From: Colivicinus sp022776215
GTDB lineage: Bacteria > Bacillota_I > Bacilli_A > Erysipelotrichales > Erysipelotrichaceae
Reading direction: 5' to 3'
Length of the DNA: 64,000 nt
NCBI GenBank assembly: GCA_022776215.1
Contig: JALFIR010000038.1
Coordinates: 28,187 to 92,186, forward strand
The notes beneath the pieces are model-generated. The model saw only the letters and a program-made list of their open reading frames with translations, was not told where the DNA came from and did no database searches. Both the position numbers and the translations under genes were made by a program. Below, in pieces: positions 1 through 9,253 of the stretch (position 1 is its first letter; the number at the start of each line of letters is the position of its first letter).

Positions 1-327
1 TTAAAGGATATTGAAAAGGCAATTAATGCTTCTGATATTGGTTTACCACCTCTAAATGATGGTACTGTAGTAAGAATCACAATGCCTGTTTTAACTGAGG
101 AAACAAGAAAAGGTTTCTGTAAGGATATTGCTAAGTATGGTGAGGAGACTAAGGTCGCTATTAGAAATATTAGAAGAGATGCTAATGATGAAATAAAGAA
201 GGACAAGACTCTTCCTGAAGATACTGCTAAGGATTTACAAGACCAAGTTCAAAAGTTAACTGATAAGTTTGTAGAAAAGACTGATGCAGTTGCTAAGGCT
301 AAAGAAAAAGAAGTAATGACAATCTAG
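1..327 (+). CDS. frr: Ribosome recycling factor, C-terminal part (cut by window start)
   Basis: The frame is open from base 1, so the gene begins outside the window; about 108 C-terminal residues are present. The segment GLPPLNDGTVVRI, then the TEETRKG motif and a Lys/Glu-rich helical end are typical of RRF, the tRNA-shaped protein that splits post-termination ribosomes together with EF-G. An internal ATG at 82 is not the real start because the family's conserved sequence continues upstream of it. uppS follows after 4 bases, matching the common frr-uppS-cdsA order of Firmicutes. Identification is firm; only the N-terminal part is unseen. Confidence 0.93.
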   Translation, partial: LKDIEKAINASDIGLPPLNDGTVVRITMPVLTEETRKGFCKDIAKYGEETKVAIRNIRRDANDEIKKDKTLPEDTAKDLQDQVQKLTDKFVEKTDAVAKAKEKEVMTI

Positions 328-331
328 TTTT

Positions 332-1042
332 ATGAATACTTTAAATCATATCGCTATTATTATGGATGGTAATGGTAGATGGGCAAAACATAGAAATCTA
401 CCACGTACCATGGGTCATAAGAGGGGTGTTGAAAAAGTACGTGAGATTGCAATTTATGCTAATAAGTTAGGCATTAAGTGCTTAACTCTTTATGCTTTTT
501 CTACAGAGAATTGGAAAAGACCAGAGAATGAGGTTAATTATTTGATGTCTTTGCCTAAAGTTTTCTTTAATTCTTATTTAAAGGAAATCATGGAAAACAA
601 CATCAAAATTGAGATGATTGGTGAGATGGAAAGAATTCCAGGTGAAGCTAAGTCAATTTTTGAGAGTGCTATTGAAAAGACTAAGAATAATACAGGTATG
701 GTATTGAATTTTGCCCTTAATTATGGTGGCCAAAGTGAGATAGTTAGAGCTTGTAAATTATATGCTCAAGATTATAAGAATGGTCTTGTTGATGATGTAG
801 ATGAAGAAACTTTTACTAATTATCTATATACTAAGGATTTACCTGAGGTTGATTTGATGATTCGTACAAGTAATGAACAAAGAATTTCTAATTTCCTTTT
901 ATATCAGTTAGCTTATAGTGAATTTATCTTTACAGATACACTATGGCCTGATTTTACATGTGATGATTTAGATAGATGTATTGATGAGTTTAATCATCGT
1001 ACTAGACGTTTTGGTGGTGTAAATGAAACAAAGAATAATTAG
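332..1042 (+). CDS. uppS: Isoprenyl transferase (undecaprenyl diphosphate synthase)
   Basis: 236 residues, normal length for a cis-prenyltransferase. It builds the C55 carrier lipid for peptidoglycan by adding isopentenyl units to farnesyl diphosphate. The catalytic DGNGRW motif is at residues 12-17, and the C-terminal signature RTSNEQRISNFLLYQ followed by AYSE is present; the usual Gly of RTSGEQR is Asn here. It starts 4 bases after frr without a clear Shine-Dalgarno, so translational coupling is likely. Its end overlaps cdsA by 20 bases. Cytosolic, membrane-associated. Confidence 0.95.
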   Translation: MNTLNHIAIIMDGNGRWAKHRNLPRTMGHKRGVEKVREIAIYANKLGIKCLTLYAFSTENWKRPENEVNYLMSLPKVFFNSYLKEIMENNIKIEMIGEMERIPGEAKSIFESAIEKTKNNTGMVLNFALNYGGQSEIVRACKLYAQDYKNGLVDDVDEETFTNYLYTKDLPEVDLMIRTSNEQRISNFLLYQLAYSEFIFTDTLWPDFTCDDLDRCIDEFNHRTRRFGGVNETKNN

Positions 1043-1790
1043 TGCTGCAGTTGCTGTTGCGATTTGCATTTATCCATTAATATTTGGTGGCGTTAGCTTA
1101 AATATTCTAGTTACTTTAATTGGCCTTGTTGGCTTATATGAATATGTTAATTGTGTTAAGAAGCCACTTAATTATCTTTTATTAGCTTTTAGTGAAGTCG
1201 TATATCTTATTAACTTATATTTTGGTAGTAAATATTTTATTCCTTCATTTTTAGCTTTAATTATCGCCTTATTTATAGTAGCAATCTACGATGAAAATAT
1301 AACTATTATTGAAGTATTTGGTACTGTAGTGATGACTTTTATTATAAGCTATTGTATTTTACTAGTTATGAATTTATATGCTGATGGTAATGGTGATATC
1401 TTCTTCTATATTTTGATTGCTTCATTATTAACGGATACTGGTGCATATTTTGTAGGTCGCCGTTTTGGCAAACATAAGCTGAACGAAAGGGTATCTCCTA
1501 AAAAGACTATTGAAGGTTCTGTTGGTGGTGCTTTGGTTGGTTTTGCATGTTCGCTATTATTTGCTTTCTTTAGAGGTTTCTTTGGATTGAGCATTGGGCT
1601 TGTAATTATTTGTTCAATTCTACTTCCAGTTATTTCTGAATTTGGTGACTTAGCTTTCTCTTTAATTAAAAGACACTATGGAATTAAAGATTTTGGCAAC
1701 ATCATGCCAGGACATGGTGGCGTACTTGATCGTATTGATTCAGTTATTTTCTGTTTAATGTTGTTTGCGGTTTTGACTAATATATTATGA
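1023..1790 (+). CDS. cdsA: Phosphatidate cytidylyltransferase
   Basis: 255 residues with about eight hydrophobic membrane segments. It makes CDP-diacylglycerol from phosphatidate and CTP, the precursor of phosphatidylglycerol (pgsA lies near 55 kb in this window). The C-terminal CDP-diglyceride synthetase signature is clear: SLIKRHYGIKDFG followed by PGHGGVLDRIDS near residues 215-240. The gene overlaps uppS by 20 bases and dxr by 4 (ATGA), so it is translated as part of the frr-uppS-cdsA-dxr-rseP run. Confidence 0.95.
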   Translation: MKQRIISAAVAVAICIYPLIFGGVSLNILVTLIGLVGLYEYVNCVKKPLNYLLLAFSEVVYLINLYFGSKYFIPSFLALIIALFIVAIYDENITIIEVFGTVVMTFIISYCILLVMNLYADGNGDIFFYILIASLLTDTGAYFVGRRFGKHKLNERVSPKKTIEGSVGGALVGFACSLLFAFFRGFFGLSIGLVIICSILLPVISEFGDLAFSLIKRHYGIKDFGNIMPGHGGVLDRIDSVIFCLMLFAVLTNIL

Positions 1791-2935
1791 TGAAGAATAT
1801 TTTATTACTTGGTGCTAGTGGCTCTATTGGCACTCAAAGTATTGAGATTATCAGGGAACATAAGGATAAACTTTGTCTTAAGGGTGTTTCTGTTGGTAAG
1901 AATGTTGAATATCTTAGAAGTTTACTAGAAGAGTTTGATTTAAAATTTGTTTATTCCATTGATAAACAAAAGGATCTAATGGAAAAGTATCCTAATGTTC
2001 ATTTTTATTATGGAAATAACGGTTTAGAACGCATTGTAAGGGAAGAAGATTATAACTGGCTAGAAAATGCTTTGGTTGGTTTTACAGGCTTTAAACCTAC
2101 TTTAAATGCGATTAGATGTGGTAAGAATATTGCCTTAGCTAATAAGGAAACTTTGGTAGCAGGTGGCGGTATTATTAATGCTGCTGTTAAACAATATGGT
2201 GTCACTTTACTTCCTATTGATTCTGAACACTCAGCTATCTTACAGTGCCTACAAGGCCATAATAAGGAAGATGTTAAGAAGCTTATTGTAACAGCTTCTG
2301 GTGGTGCTTTTAGGGATAAGGATAGAAGTGAACTTAAAAATGTTACCTTACACGATGCTTTAAAACATCCTACTTGGTCAATGGGTAATAAGATTACTAT
2401 TGATTCAGCTACAATGATGAATAAGGGTTTTGAGATTATGGAAGCTCATTACTTATTTGATATTCCGTATGATAAGATTGAACCAGTTATTCATCCTGAA
2501 TCAATTATTCATTCTATGGTTGAATATAATGATGGTACTGTAATGGCTCAAATGTCTTCACCTGATATGCGTTTGCCTATTAGATATGCTTTACTTTATC
2601 CAGATAATAAGGGTGATGATCTTGTTAAGCATATGAATTTTAGTGAATGTATTAATTTGAGTTTTAGAAAAGTTGATTATGCTAGATATCCTTTAGTTTT
2701 ATTAGCTAAGGAAATTGGTGCTTATGGTGGAAATTTTGGTGCTTTATTAATAGGTGCTAATGATGAGGCAGTTGACTTGTTCTTAAATGGCCGTATTAAG
2801 TTTACTGAGATTGAACAATATGTTATTAAGACACTTAAGCATGCTCATTTTGTAAAGAATCCTAGTGAGGATGATTTGATTTACTATAATGATTGGGCTG
2901 CTAATTATGTAAGAAATCTTTGGGCTAATAGTTAA
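1787..2935 (+). CDS. dxr: 1-deoxy-D-xylulose 5-phosphate reductoisomerase
   Basis: 382 residues, full length. It converts DXP to 2-C-methylerythritol 4-phosphate with NADPH, the committed step of the MEP isoprenoid pathway that feeds UppS. The NADPH-binding GASGSIGTQS motif is at the N terminus; NKETLVAGG, PIDSEHSAI and the substrate loop HPTWSMG with KITIDSATMMNKG are all present. Two adjacent ATGs (1787 and 1790) are possible starts; the first overlaps the cdsA stop as ATGA. It overlaps rseP by one base (TAATG). Confidence 0.95.
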   Translation: MMKNILLLGASGSIGTQSIEIIREHKDKLCLKGVSVGKNVEYLRSLLEEFDLKFVYSIDKQKDLMEKYPNVHFYYGNNGLERIVREEDYNWLENALVGFTGFKPTLNAIRCGKNIALANKETLVAGGGIINAAVKQYGVTLLPIDSEHSAILQCLQGHNKEDVKKLIVTASGGAFRDKDRSELKNVTLHDALKHPTWSMGNKITIDSATMMNKGFEIMEAHYLFDIPYDKIEPVIHPESIIHSMVEYNDGTVMAQMSSPDMRLPIRYALLYPDNKGDDLVKHMNFSECINLSFRKVDYARYPLVLLAKEIGAYGGNFGALLIGANDEAVDLFLNGRIKFTEIEQYVIKTLKHAHFVKNPSEDDLIYYNDWAANYVRNLWANS

Positions 2936-4008
2936 TGAGTTTATTTAATTTTATTTTATTTATATTGATGCTTATGGCAATTATAGTAGTTCATGAATTT
3001 GGACATTTTATTGTTGCCAAGATGTTTAATATCTATGTTCCTGAATTTTCTATTGGTATGGGTAAGGCTTTATATCAAAGAAAGGGTAAGGAGACTACTT
3101 TTTCAATAAGATTATTACCAATTGGCGGTTATTGTGCTATTGCTAATACACCAGATGATTTTGATGAAAAGATCGAGGTCGAAACAGAGAAGGTTGATGT
3201 TTCTAGAACTTTAGCTGGTATTTCTAAGTTTAAGAAGATTTTAATTCTTTTAGCTGGTGTAATCATGAATGGTATTTTAGCACTAGTTATTATGGCAATG
3301 GTTTTCTTATCTATTGGTCAAGTCGGTGTTTCTCCAAGTTCAAAGATTGAACAAGTAGTTACTGATTCTCCTGCTGAAAATGCTGGTTTAATGGCTGGTG
3401 ATTATATTAAGAAACTTGAATTTGATAACGGCTATTCAATGAGTATCGATACTTATGGCGACTTAAGTGATTTTATGTCTTTGTATAAAAGTGGTGATAT
3501 CACTGTTACTGTTGATAGAAATGGAGATAATAAAACTTTAACTTTAAGTCCAGGTACCAAGGATGGTAATACTTACTTGGGCATCGCTTTTGGGACTTAT
3601 GGGGTTGAGAAGGTTACATTTTTAAGTAGCTTTAAATATGGCTTTAATTATCTAAAGGAGATGACTCTACTATTAGTAACGATGTTACTTGGTTTATTTA
3701 GAGGTGTTGGACTAGATCAATTATCAGGTCCTGTTGGCGTTTATAAGGCTACAAGTGATGCGATTAATTCAGGTGCTATTTATTATTTTGTCTTAGCTGC
3801 CTCATTGTCGTTGAATGTTGGCATTTTTAATTTGATTCCGATTCCAGCATTAGATGGTGGCCGTATTGTCTTAACTTTGATTGAGGCTATTATCAGAAGA
3901 CCTATTAGTAAAAAGGTAGAATCTTATATAATAGGTTTGTCCTATGCCTTGTTCTTATTACTGTTTATTTATGTAACGGGACAGGATTTGTTTAATTTAT
4001 TTAAGTAG
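2935..4008 (+). CDS. rseP: RIP metalloprotease RseP/RasP (site-2 protease)
   Basis: 357 residues. The zinc-binding HEFGH motif is at residues 20-24 in the first membrane helix, a PDZ domain lies roughly at 115-205, and the second catalytic motif NLIPIPALDGGRI is in a C-terminal membrane segment. Family members cleave membrane-embedded anti-sigma factors and signal-peptide remnants. The position after dxr is the standard Firmicute arrangement; proS and polC, which often follow, are not here. The start shares one base with the dxr stop. Confidence 0.93.
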   Translation: MSLFNFILFILMLMAIIVVHEFGHFIVAKMFNIYVPEFSIGMGKALYQRKGKETTFSIRLLPIGGYCAIANTPDDFDEKIEVETEKVDVSRTLAGISKFKKILILLAGVIMNGILALVIMAMVFLSIGQVGVSPSSKIEQVVTDSPAENAGLMAGDYIKKLEFDNGYSMSIDTYGDLSDFMSLYKSGDITVTVDRNGDNKTLTLSPGTKDGNTYLGIAFGTYGVEKVTFLSSFKYGFNYLKEMTLLLVTMLLGLFRGVGLDQLSGPVGVYKATSDAINSGAIYYFVLAASLSLNVGIFNLIPIPALDGGRIVLTLIEAIIRRPISKKVESYIIGLSYALFLLLFIYVTGQDLFNLFK

Positions 4009-4016
4009 GAGTAACT

Positions 4017-4499
4017 ATGTTTGTAAAATATTTGATTGTTTTTCTAGTTTCGATGGTTCCACTGATAGAATTAAGAGGAGCTATTCCTTATGCGATTGCA
4101 TTTCATTTGCCACTTGTTCCAAGTTATTTGATTTCGATTGTTGGCAACATGCTTCCAGTTCCTATTATTTTCTTTTTCGCAAGAAAAGTACTTGAGTGGG
4201 GTAAGGACGTTTCTTTTAAACCTTTTGCTAAGTTCTGTCGTTTCTGTATTGAAAAGGGTGAAAAGGGTAAACAAAAGCTTCTTGCTAAGGCTAATAATGG
4301 TGTCTATGTCGCGTTATTCTTATTTGTAGGTATTCCTTTACCTGGTACAGGTGCTTGGACTGGTACTCTAGCAGCTTCTTTCTTAGATCTTGATTTCAAG
4401 AAATCGGTGTTTGCTGTAGTTTGTGGTGTTGTTTTAGCAGGTATCATTATGGGCCTTTTGTCTAGTGGTATCTTTGGTGCTATAAGTTTCATAAAGTAG
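4017..4499 (+). CDS. Small multidrug export family membrane protein (COG2426-like)
   Basis: 160 residues, strongly hydrophobic with about four membrane segments. The N-terminal pattern PLIELRGAIPYAI and the later GIPLPGTGAWTG motif are characteristic of the putative small multi-drug export family. AGGAG lies just upstream of the ATG at 4017. True function is not established for the family; the name is historical. It sits 8 bases after rseP and 12 before galE, so it probably shares their transcript. Confidence 0.75.
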   Translation: MFVKYLIVFLVSMVPLIELRGAIPYAIAFHLPLVPSYLISIVGNMLPVPIIFFFARKVLEWGKDVSFKPFAKFCRFCIEKGEKGKQKLLAKANNGVYVALFLFVGIPLPGTGAWTGTLAASFLDLDFKKSVFAVVCGVVLAGIIMGLLSSGIFGAISFIK

Positions 4500-4511
4500 G
4501 AGGGATTATTT

Positions 4512-5525
4512 ATGAAGATTCTAGTTACAGGAGGAACTGGTTATATCGGTTCTCATACAGTCGTTGAACTTATCCAAAAGGGTCATGAATGTGTAATAGT
4601 TGATAACTTATATAATTCATGTGAGAAGGTATTGGATCGTATTAAGGAAATTTGTGGTGTTAAACCTACTTTCTATAATGTAGATATCAGGAATAAGGAA
4701 GCTTTAGAGAAAGTATTTATTGAAAACAAGTTTGATGCGGTTATTCATTTTGCAGGTCTTAAGGCTGTTGGTGAATCAGTTAAGATTCCTTTGACTTATT
4801 ATGAAAATAATATTTCTGGTACTATTAATCTTTATGAATTAATGGAAAAGTATGATGTGAATAACTTGGTATTCTCTTCTAGTGCTACTGTATATGGTAA
4901 CAGTTTTAAAGCTCCTTTTAAGGAAGAATATGGTAGAGGTACAACCACTAATCCTTATGGTACAAGTAAATTAATGAATGAAATCATTATTGAAGACTAT
5001 TCTCACGCAAGAAAAGAATTGTCTGCAGTATTACTAAGATATTTCAATCCAGTTGGTGCCCATAAGTCAGGTTTGATTGGTGAAAAACCAAATGGTATTC
5101 CTAATAACTTGATGCCTTATATTGCTGATGTTGCCAATGGCAAGCTTGAATACCTAAGAGTATTTGGTGATGACTATGATACACCAGATGGCACAGGTGT
5201 TCGTGACTATATTCATGTTGTTGACTTGGCTAAGGCTCATGTACTTGCGATTGAGTATGCTGATAAGCATAAGGGTTGTGAAACTATTAATATCGGTACT
5301 GGTGTTGGTTATTCAGTTCTTGATATCGTTAATGCTTATAAGAAGGCTAATAATATCGATATTCCTTATAAGATAGTTGAAAGAAGACCTGGTGATATCG
5401 CTACATGTTATGCTGATACTAAGAAGGCTTCTGAATTATTAGGTTTCAAGGCTCAATATGGTATTGAGGATATGTGTAAGGATTCTTATAACTTTATCAA
5501 GAAGAATCCTGATGGTATCAACTAA
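4512..5525 (+). CDS. galE: UDP-glucose 4-epimerase
   Basis: 337 residues, normal length for GalE. It interconverts UDP-glucose and UDP-galactose with tightly bound NAD. The Rossmann motif GGTGYIGSH is at residues 7-15, the catalytic Tyr149-x3-Lys153 lies in NPYGTSK, and the RYFNPVGAH stretch is typical of GalE. A strong GGAGG site precedes the ATG. It supplies UDP-galactose for surface glycans or links galactose to glycolysis; the galactosidase pair at the far end of the window fits a galactose-using organism, though no galK or galT is here. Confidence 0.95.
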   Translation: MKILVTGGTGYIGSHTVVELIQKGHECVIVDNLYNSCEKVLDRIKEICGVKPTFYNVDIRNKEALEKVFIENKFDAVIHFAGLKAVGESVKIPLTYYENNISGTINLYELMEKYDVNNLVFSSSATVYGNSFKAPFKEEYGRGTTTNPYGTSKLMNEIIIEDYSHARKELSAVLLRYFNPVGAHKSGLIGEKPNGIPNNLMPYIADVANGKLEYLRVFGDDYDTPDGTGVRDYIHVVDLAKAHVLAIEYADKHKGCETINIGTGVGYSVLDIVNAYKKANNIDIPYKIVERRPGDIATCYADTKKASELLGFKAQYGIEDMCKDSYNFIKKNPDGIN

Positions 5526-5553
5526 TTTATAGATAAATTTATCGTTATAAAAA

Positions 5554-5592
5554 TTGACAAAATTATAGACGTAAGTCTATAATTTTTTATAT
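5554..5592 (+). promoter_or_regulatory. Promoter with overlapping perfect palindrome (probable operator; may also terminate galE)
   Basis: TTGACA at 5554-5559 and TATAAT at 5578-5583 are perfect -35 and -10 boxes with 18 bases between. A perfect 12-bp inverted repeat (5559-5570 and 5575-5586, spacer GTAA) fills the spacer and covers the -10 box, the usual place for an autorepressor operator. A run of six T (5583-5588) follows the second arm, so the same hairpin could work as a weak terminator for galE. The start codon at 5593 is only 9 bases after the -10 box, leaving room for a leader of 0-3 bases. Confidence 0.75.
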
Positions 5593-5796
5593 ATGAAAAA
5601 CCCAATTATTAGTGTATTAGATTCATTAGTTCCAATTAGTGCTTTAAACCAAGGCAAGGCTGCTAAGATTATTTCAGAACTAGGGCCTGAAGATGTTAAA
5701 ATAATAGTCAAGAATAACGAGCCTATGGCGGCGATTATTCCTATTAGTAGATTTAATAAGCTTCTTGAAGCTGAAGAGAATATGGAGAAAGAATGA
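5593..5796 (+). CDS. Phd/YefM-like antitoxin-type regulator
   Basis: 67 residues. The pattern is that of the Phd/YefM fold: an N-terminal segment ending in PISALNQGKAAKI, then VKIIVKNNEPMAAIIPISRFNKLLE. These proteins bind palindromic operators through the N-terminal dimer and neutralise a toxin (Doc, RelE/YoeB types) through the C-terminal tail. Here no toxin follows: the next gene, overlapping by 4 bases, is a membrane-anchored protein. The C-terminal tail is short (EAEENMEKE), which fits an orphan repressor. The palindrome over its promoter supports autoregulation. The family call is by pattern only. Confidence 0.65.
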   Translation: MKNPIISVLDSLVPISALNQGKAAKIISELGPEDVKIIVKNNEPMAAIIPISRFNKLLEAEENMEKE

Positions 5797-6722
5797 CAAA
5801 GAAAAGAAAAGTAAGATACGATCGTATTGTTTTATTGGTTCTAATAGCAGTAGCTCTTATTATCGCTCTTGTTTTAGGCATCAAGATGATTTTAGGAAAG
5901 CCAGCTGTTGACGATAATCCTAATAACAACAATCAAATAGTTGAAAGTAATGATACAAGCTTAGAGCTTGTTTCTTATGATGCTTATAAAGATAAAGATA
6001 ACTTATTAGGTTTTAATTTTGCGGTTATAGAATTAAAATTTAAGAATGAAAAGGGTATTAACTATGATTTTGGTAATCTAGTTACTGATGAAAATATCAA
6101 ATTATCGGATACTTCTATGTATTCAAAGAAATTTAATTTACAAGAATTAGATTTTTCTTTATTGAATACTGTTAATGGCGTAATTACTAGTGATAAGGAA
6201 TATACAGCTAAGGTCTTTGTGCCTTTCACAAAGGACAAATTAATATTGACTGATATGGTAAGCGGTAAGTCATTTACTATTGATGTAAGTAAGAATGAAA
6301 AAGATTTAAGTTCTTTGAAGTATCAATCAACTGAATCTAATATTTCTTCTTCTAACTATAATCTTGATATATCTAATAGTTACGTTTCAGATATGATGAC
6401 TAGAAATGGTCAGGACTATAATTCGAGTATGCTATGTATCTATACTTTTGATATAGATGTTAAATCTATTGGGGATAATATAAAATTAACTAGTGCTGTT
6501 TATAAGAAAAACAGTGATGGAGAATCTTATGATGCTTTGGATGCTAGCTATGCTTCTAGAAAGATAGATAACATTCTTGATAAGACTTTAAAGGTTGGCG
6601 ATAAGTATGCATTATTCTTTGAAGTATTTACAGATCCAAATGAGAAACAAGATTTTAGTGGGACTATTACTTTTAATTTCTCAGATGGCTCTTCTAAGAC
6701 AATAGATACGGTGTTGAATTGA
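5793..6722 (+). CDS. Membrane-anchored extracytoplasmic protein, unknown function
   Basis: 309 residues, not recognised. A Lys/Arg-rich N terminus (TKKRKVRYDR) is followed by one membrane helix at about residues 11-32 and an Asn/Asp-rich linker, then an outside domain of about 260 residues rich in Ser, Asp, Asn and beta-strand-like patterns, with no Cys-based lipobox. It overlaps the Phd-like gene (ATGA) and the glucosaminidase gene by 4 bases, so it is made with a cell-wall enzyme; a structural or accessory role at the cell surface is the simplest inference. Confidence 0.6.
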   Translation: MTKKRKVRYDRIVLLVLIAVALIIALVLGIKMILGKPAVDDNPNNNNQIVESNDTSLELVSYDAYKDKDNLLGFNFAVIELKFKNEKGINYDFGNLVTDENIKLSDTSMYSKKFNLQELDFSLLNTVNGVITSDKEYTAKVFVPFTKDKLILTDMVSGKSFTIDVSKNEKDLSSLKYQSTESNISSSNYNLDISNSYVSDMMTRNGQDYNSSMLCIYTFDIDVKSIGDNIKLTSAVYKKNSDGESYDALDASYASRKIDNILDKTLKVGDKYALFFEVFTDPNEKQDFSGTITFNFSDGSSKTIDTVLN

Positions 6723-9253
6723 TGAAGAAGTTATTTATAAAATTACTTGTTATATGTTTACTAGTACCATTTATTGGTACTTTTAAGGTTTCTGCCCAAG
6801 ATTTAAAAAGCTGTGGTTATGAAGTGGCTTACATTAATGATGATGGCAGTTTTAGCACTGAAAGCTGTTATAGCGATTTTGCTAGTGCAAAAAATAGAAT
6901 GAAAGAATTAGGTGGCGATGTTGTTGTTAGACATGATTCTTCTTATTCATATACAAAAATTATTGCGATGAATTCGGGCATTGCCTATTCATATCCAAGA
7001 GATGGCGCTACTTTAAATATTTATCAGGATGTAAATAATCATTCGATTTACTATAAACAAACTTATGTGGCAAGACACTTTGAATTGAATTATCTAGATA
7101 CTGAAAGATATTTAGGTGATGGTAGAGGGATGATTGAAACTAATATCAACGGTTTTCATGGCTTTACTGATTTAGAATATGTTGATTTGGTACCTAACAA
7201 ATTTATTAGAAATGGCATTGCGATTACACTTGGTGGTAATAATCCTTATACAAATGAGGGAACTTTTACTTTTGTTCCTAAACAAAATTACTACGAAAGA
7301 AGAACAAGTGGCAATTATAGTGAAATTGTTTATCACATTTATAGAGGTTTTCCAGCTAATGGGTATGAACCTGTAAGTGAAGCAATTGTCATTGGCCCTG
7401 CGCCTAGTGATATGAACGAGGGTGTGAAGTACTATTCTTATGATGGTGTAAATTTCTATAGTGATAGTGATTTTAAGAATAAGAGCTTTACATATTATAA
7501 TTATTATCAATTTTTACCATTAAGATCGAAGACTAATATTTCTGCTGATATCTTTAATAGTTATATATCTAAATATGATAATTCGGTTATGAGGGGCACA
7601 GGCCAAACATTTATTGATGCCCAAAATAAATATGGTATTAATGCTTTATTGTTGTTCGCAATGGCTGCTCATGAATCAGCTAATGGTACTAGTGGTTATG
7701 CAACGAAACGTAATAATTTGTTTGGTTGGAATGCAGTTGATGCTGATCCAAATCAAGCTACAAGCTTTAGCAGTGTAGCAGTGTGTGTAAACCAACAGGC
7801 TGGTGTTAATCTAAGAGGTTTTGTGGATGTTACTGATGGAAGATTCTTCTCGTCTTCGCTTGGAAGCAAAGGCTCTGGTTTAAATGTAAAGTATGCTAGT
7901 GATCCATATTGGGGTATGGAAATAGCTTCTATTGCCTACCAAATTGATAAGTTATCTAAGAATAAGAACGGTACTTTGAGTGATTATAATTATTATTCTT
8001 TGTCTTTGATTAATAAGTTTGATATTCCTGTTAAACAAGAACCAAGTGATGGTTCTAAGACTCTATATACAACACAATATGGTCCACATTATCAAGAAGG
8101 CTTTATTGTGATTGATTTAGGAACTCAAGGTTCTTATACAAAGGTTCAATCAACTAATCCAATTGATGAAAATGGTAATATTAAGACTCATAGAACTCCG
8201 ATTACTACAGGTAATTTGAATCCTATTTCTTATGGTGAATATGATTTCGATAGAAGTGTTGCTTATATTAACAGTAATTATTTAACTGTTATTAATAAAA
8301 AGAATGATGAAGCCATTGATGTTCCTGATAAGGAAATAAGTTTGATGCATATGGTTGAAAATATGCGAATTGAAAATGGCAATCTAATCTTTAGTGGCCT
8401 AGCGTTTATTAAAGGTTTGAGTGCTAATGAGGTTGGTAAGATAACTCAAAATATTAATGTTGTTAATATTTTGGATAATTCTTCTAAAACATATAAAGCT
8501 ACATGTAAGGAGTATGAAGGAATTAATTTTAATGATAGCCATACTTATAAATATGTAGGTTTTGAAGTGTCAATACCTTTGAATGATATAAAGAATGGTT
8601 CTTATTATTTAAACATTGAAGTGAACAATAACGGAAATACTTTAAGCAGTCCAATTACTTCTTTAGAATCTAATTTAAGTAATTTTAACTATAATTCTGA
8701 AGAGTATACATATCATATTGGCGTTAACAGTTATTACAATTATCGCTATGAAATTGAGGTTGAAAGTTTGCCTAGTCAAATTGATTATAGTTTGGTTAAT
8801 AAACCTTTTAAATCAATTAGAAATTCATTGTTTTCTTTTGACACATTGACTTTGGATGAAAAATTGAATTTTGACATAGATGGTCAATCAATGATTTATT
8901 ACGTTGATTATGACAATATTGATACTATTAAGAGAACTATTTATTTTGTTGATACGAAGGATAATTATAAAGCTATTGATTGTGAATCGTATAAATCATC
9001 TATTGATTACACAAGCATATTAAGTTCTTCATATAATCTAGATTATATTTCGTTTAAAGCTAATAGTAATTTAAGCGACTTAAAAAAAGGCATTTATGCA
9101 ATAGTTATGAAACTAGAAAATGGAGAATTTGTTGACTATATTGAATTAAATAATCTAAGCGGTTTAGAATTACCTGAAATTAATTTTAATGGAATTAATT
9201 ATCGTTTTTTTACAAGTAATATTAGAAATAGATTAATGTTGGAGGTTAAATAA
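6719..9253 (+). CDS. Secreted protein with glucosaminidase (GH73-type) domain
   Basis: 844 residues. A signal peptide (Lys-rich start, hydrophobic core, cleavage likely after VSA near residue 26) is followed by about 250 residues of unknown function. A mannosyl-glycoprotein endo-beta-N-acetylglucosaminidase-like domain lies at about 290-420: the probable catalytic Glu319 sits in AMAAHESANGTSGYA, then NLFGWNAVD and DPYWGMEIAS. Such domains cut the glycan strand of peptidoglycan. The C-terminal 400 residues are not recognised and could be wall-binding. The start overlaps the previous gene by 4 bases; the end overlaps the next ATG by one base. Confidence 0.8.
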   Translation: MMKKLFIKLLVICLLVPFIGTFKVSAQDLKSCGYEVAYINDDGSFSTESCYSDFASAKNRMKELGGDVVVRHDSSYSYTKIIAMNSGIAYSYPRDGATLNIYQDVNNHSIYYKQTYVARHFELNYLDTERYLGDGRGMIETNINGFHGFTDLEYVDLVPNKFIRNGIAITLGGNNPYTNEGTFTFVPKQNYYERRTSGNYSEIVYHIYRGFPANGYEPVSEAIVIGPAPSDMNEGVKYYSYDGVNFYSDSDFKNKSFTYYNYYQFLPLRSKTNISADIFNSYISKYDNSVMRGTGQTFIDAQNKYGINALLLFAMAAHESANGTSGYATKRNNLFGWNAVDADPNQATSFSSVAVCVNQQAGVNLRGFVDVTDGRFFSSSLGSKGSGLNVKYASDPYWGMEIASIAYQIDKLSKNKNGTLSDYNYYSLSLINKFDIPVKQEPSDGSKTLYTTQYGPHYQEGFIVIDLGTQGSYTKVQSTNPIDENGNIKTHRTPITTGNLNPISYGEYDFDRSVAYINSNYLTVINKKNDEAIDVPDKEISLMHMVENMRIENGNLIFSGLAFIKGLSANEVGKITQNINVVNILDNSSKTYKATCKEYEGINFNDSHTYKYVGFEVSIPLNDIKNGSYYLNIEVNNNGNTLSSPITSLESNLSNFNYNSEEYTYHIGVNSYYNYRYEIEVESLPSQIDYSLVNKPFKSIRNSLFSFDTLTLDEKLNFDIDGQSMIYYVDYDNIDTIKRTIYFVDTKDNYKAIDCESYKSSIDYTSILSSSYNLDYISFKANSNLSDLKKGIYAIVMKLENGEFVDYIELNNLSGLELPEINFNGINYRFFTSNIRNRLMLEVK

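Noticed and set aside
5593..6722. Complete toxin-antitoxin pair
   Set aside because: The gene after the Phd-like protein has a membrane helix and a large outside domain and shows no RelE or Doc pattern.
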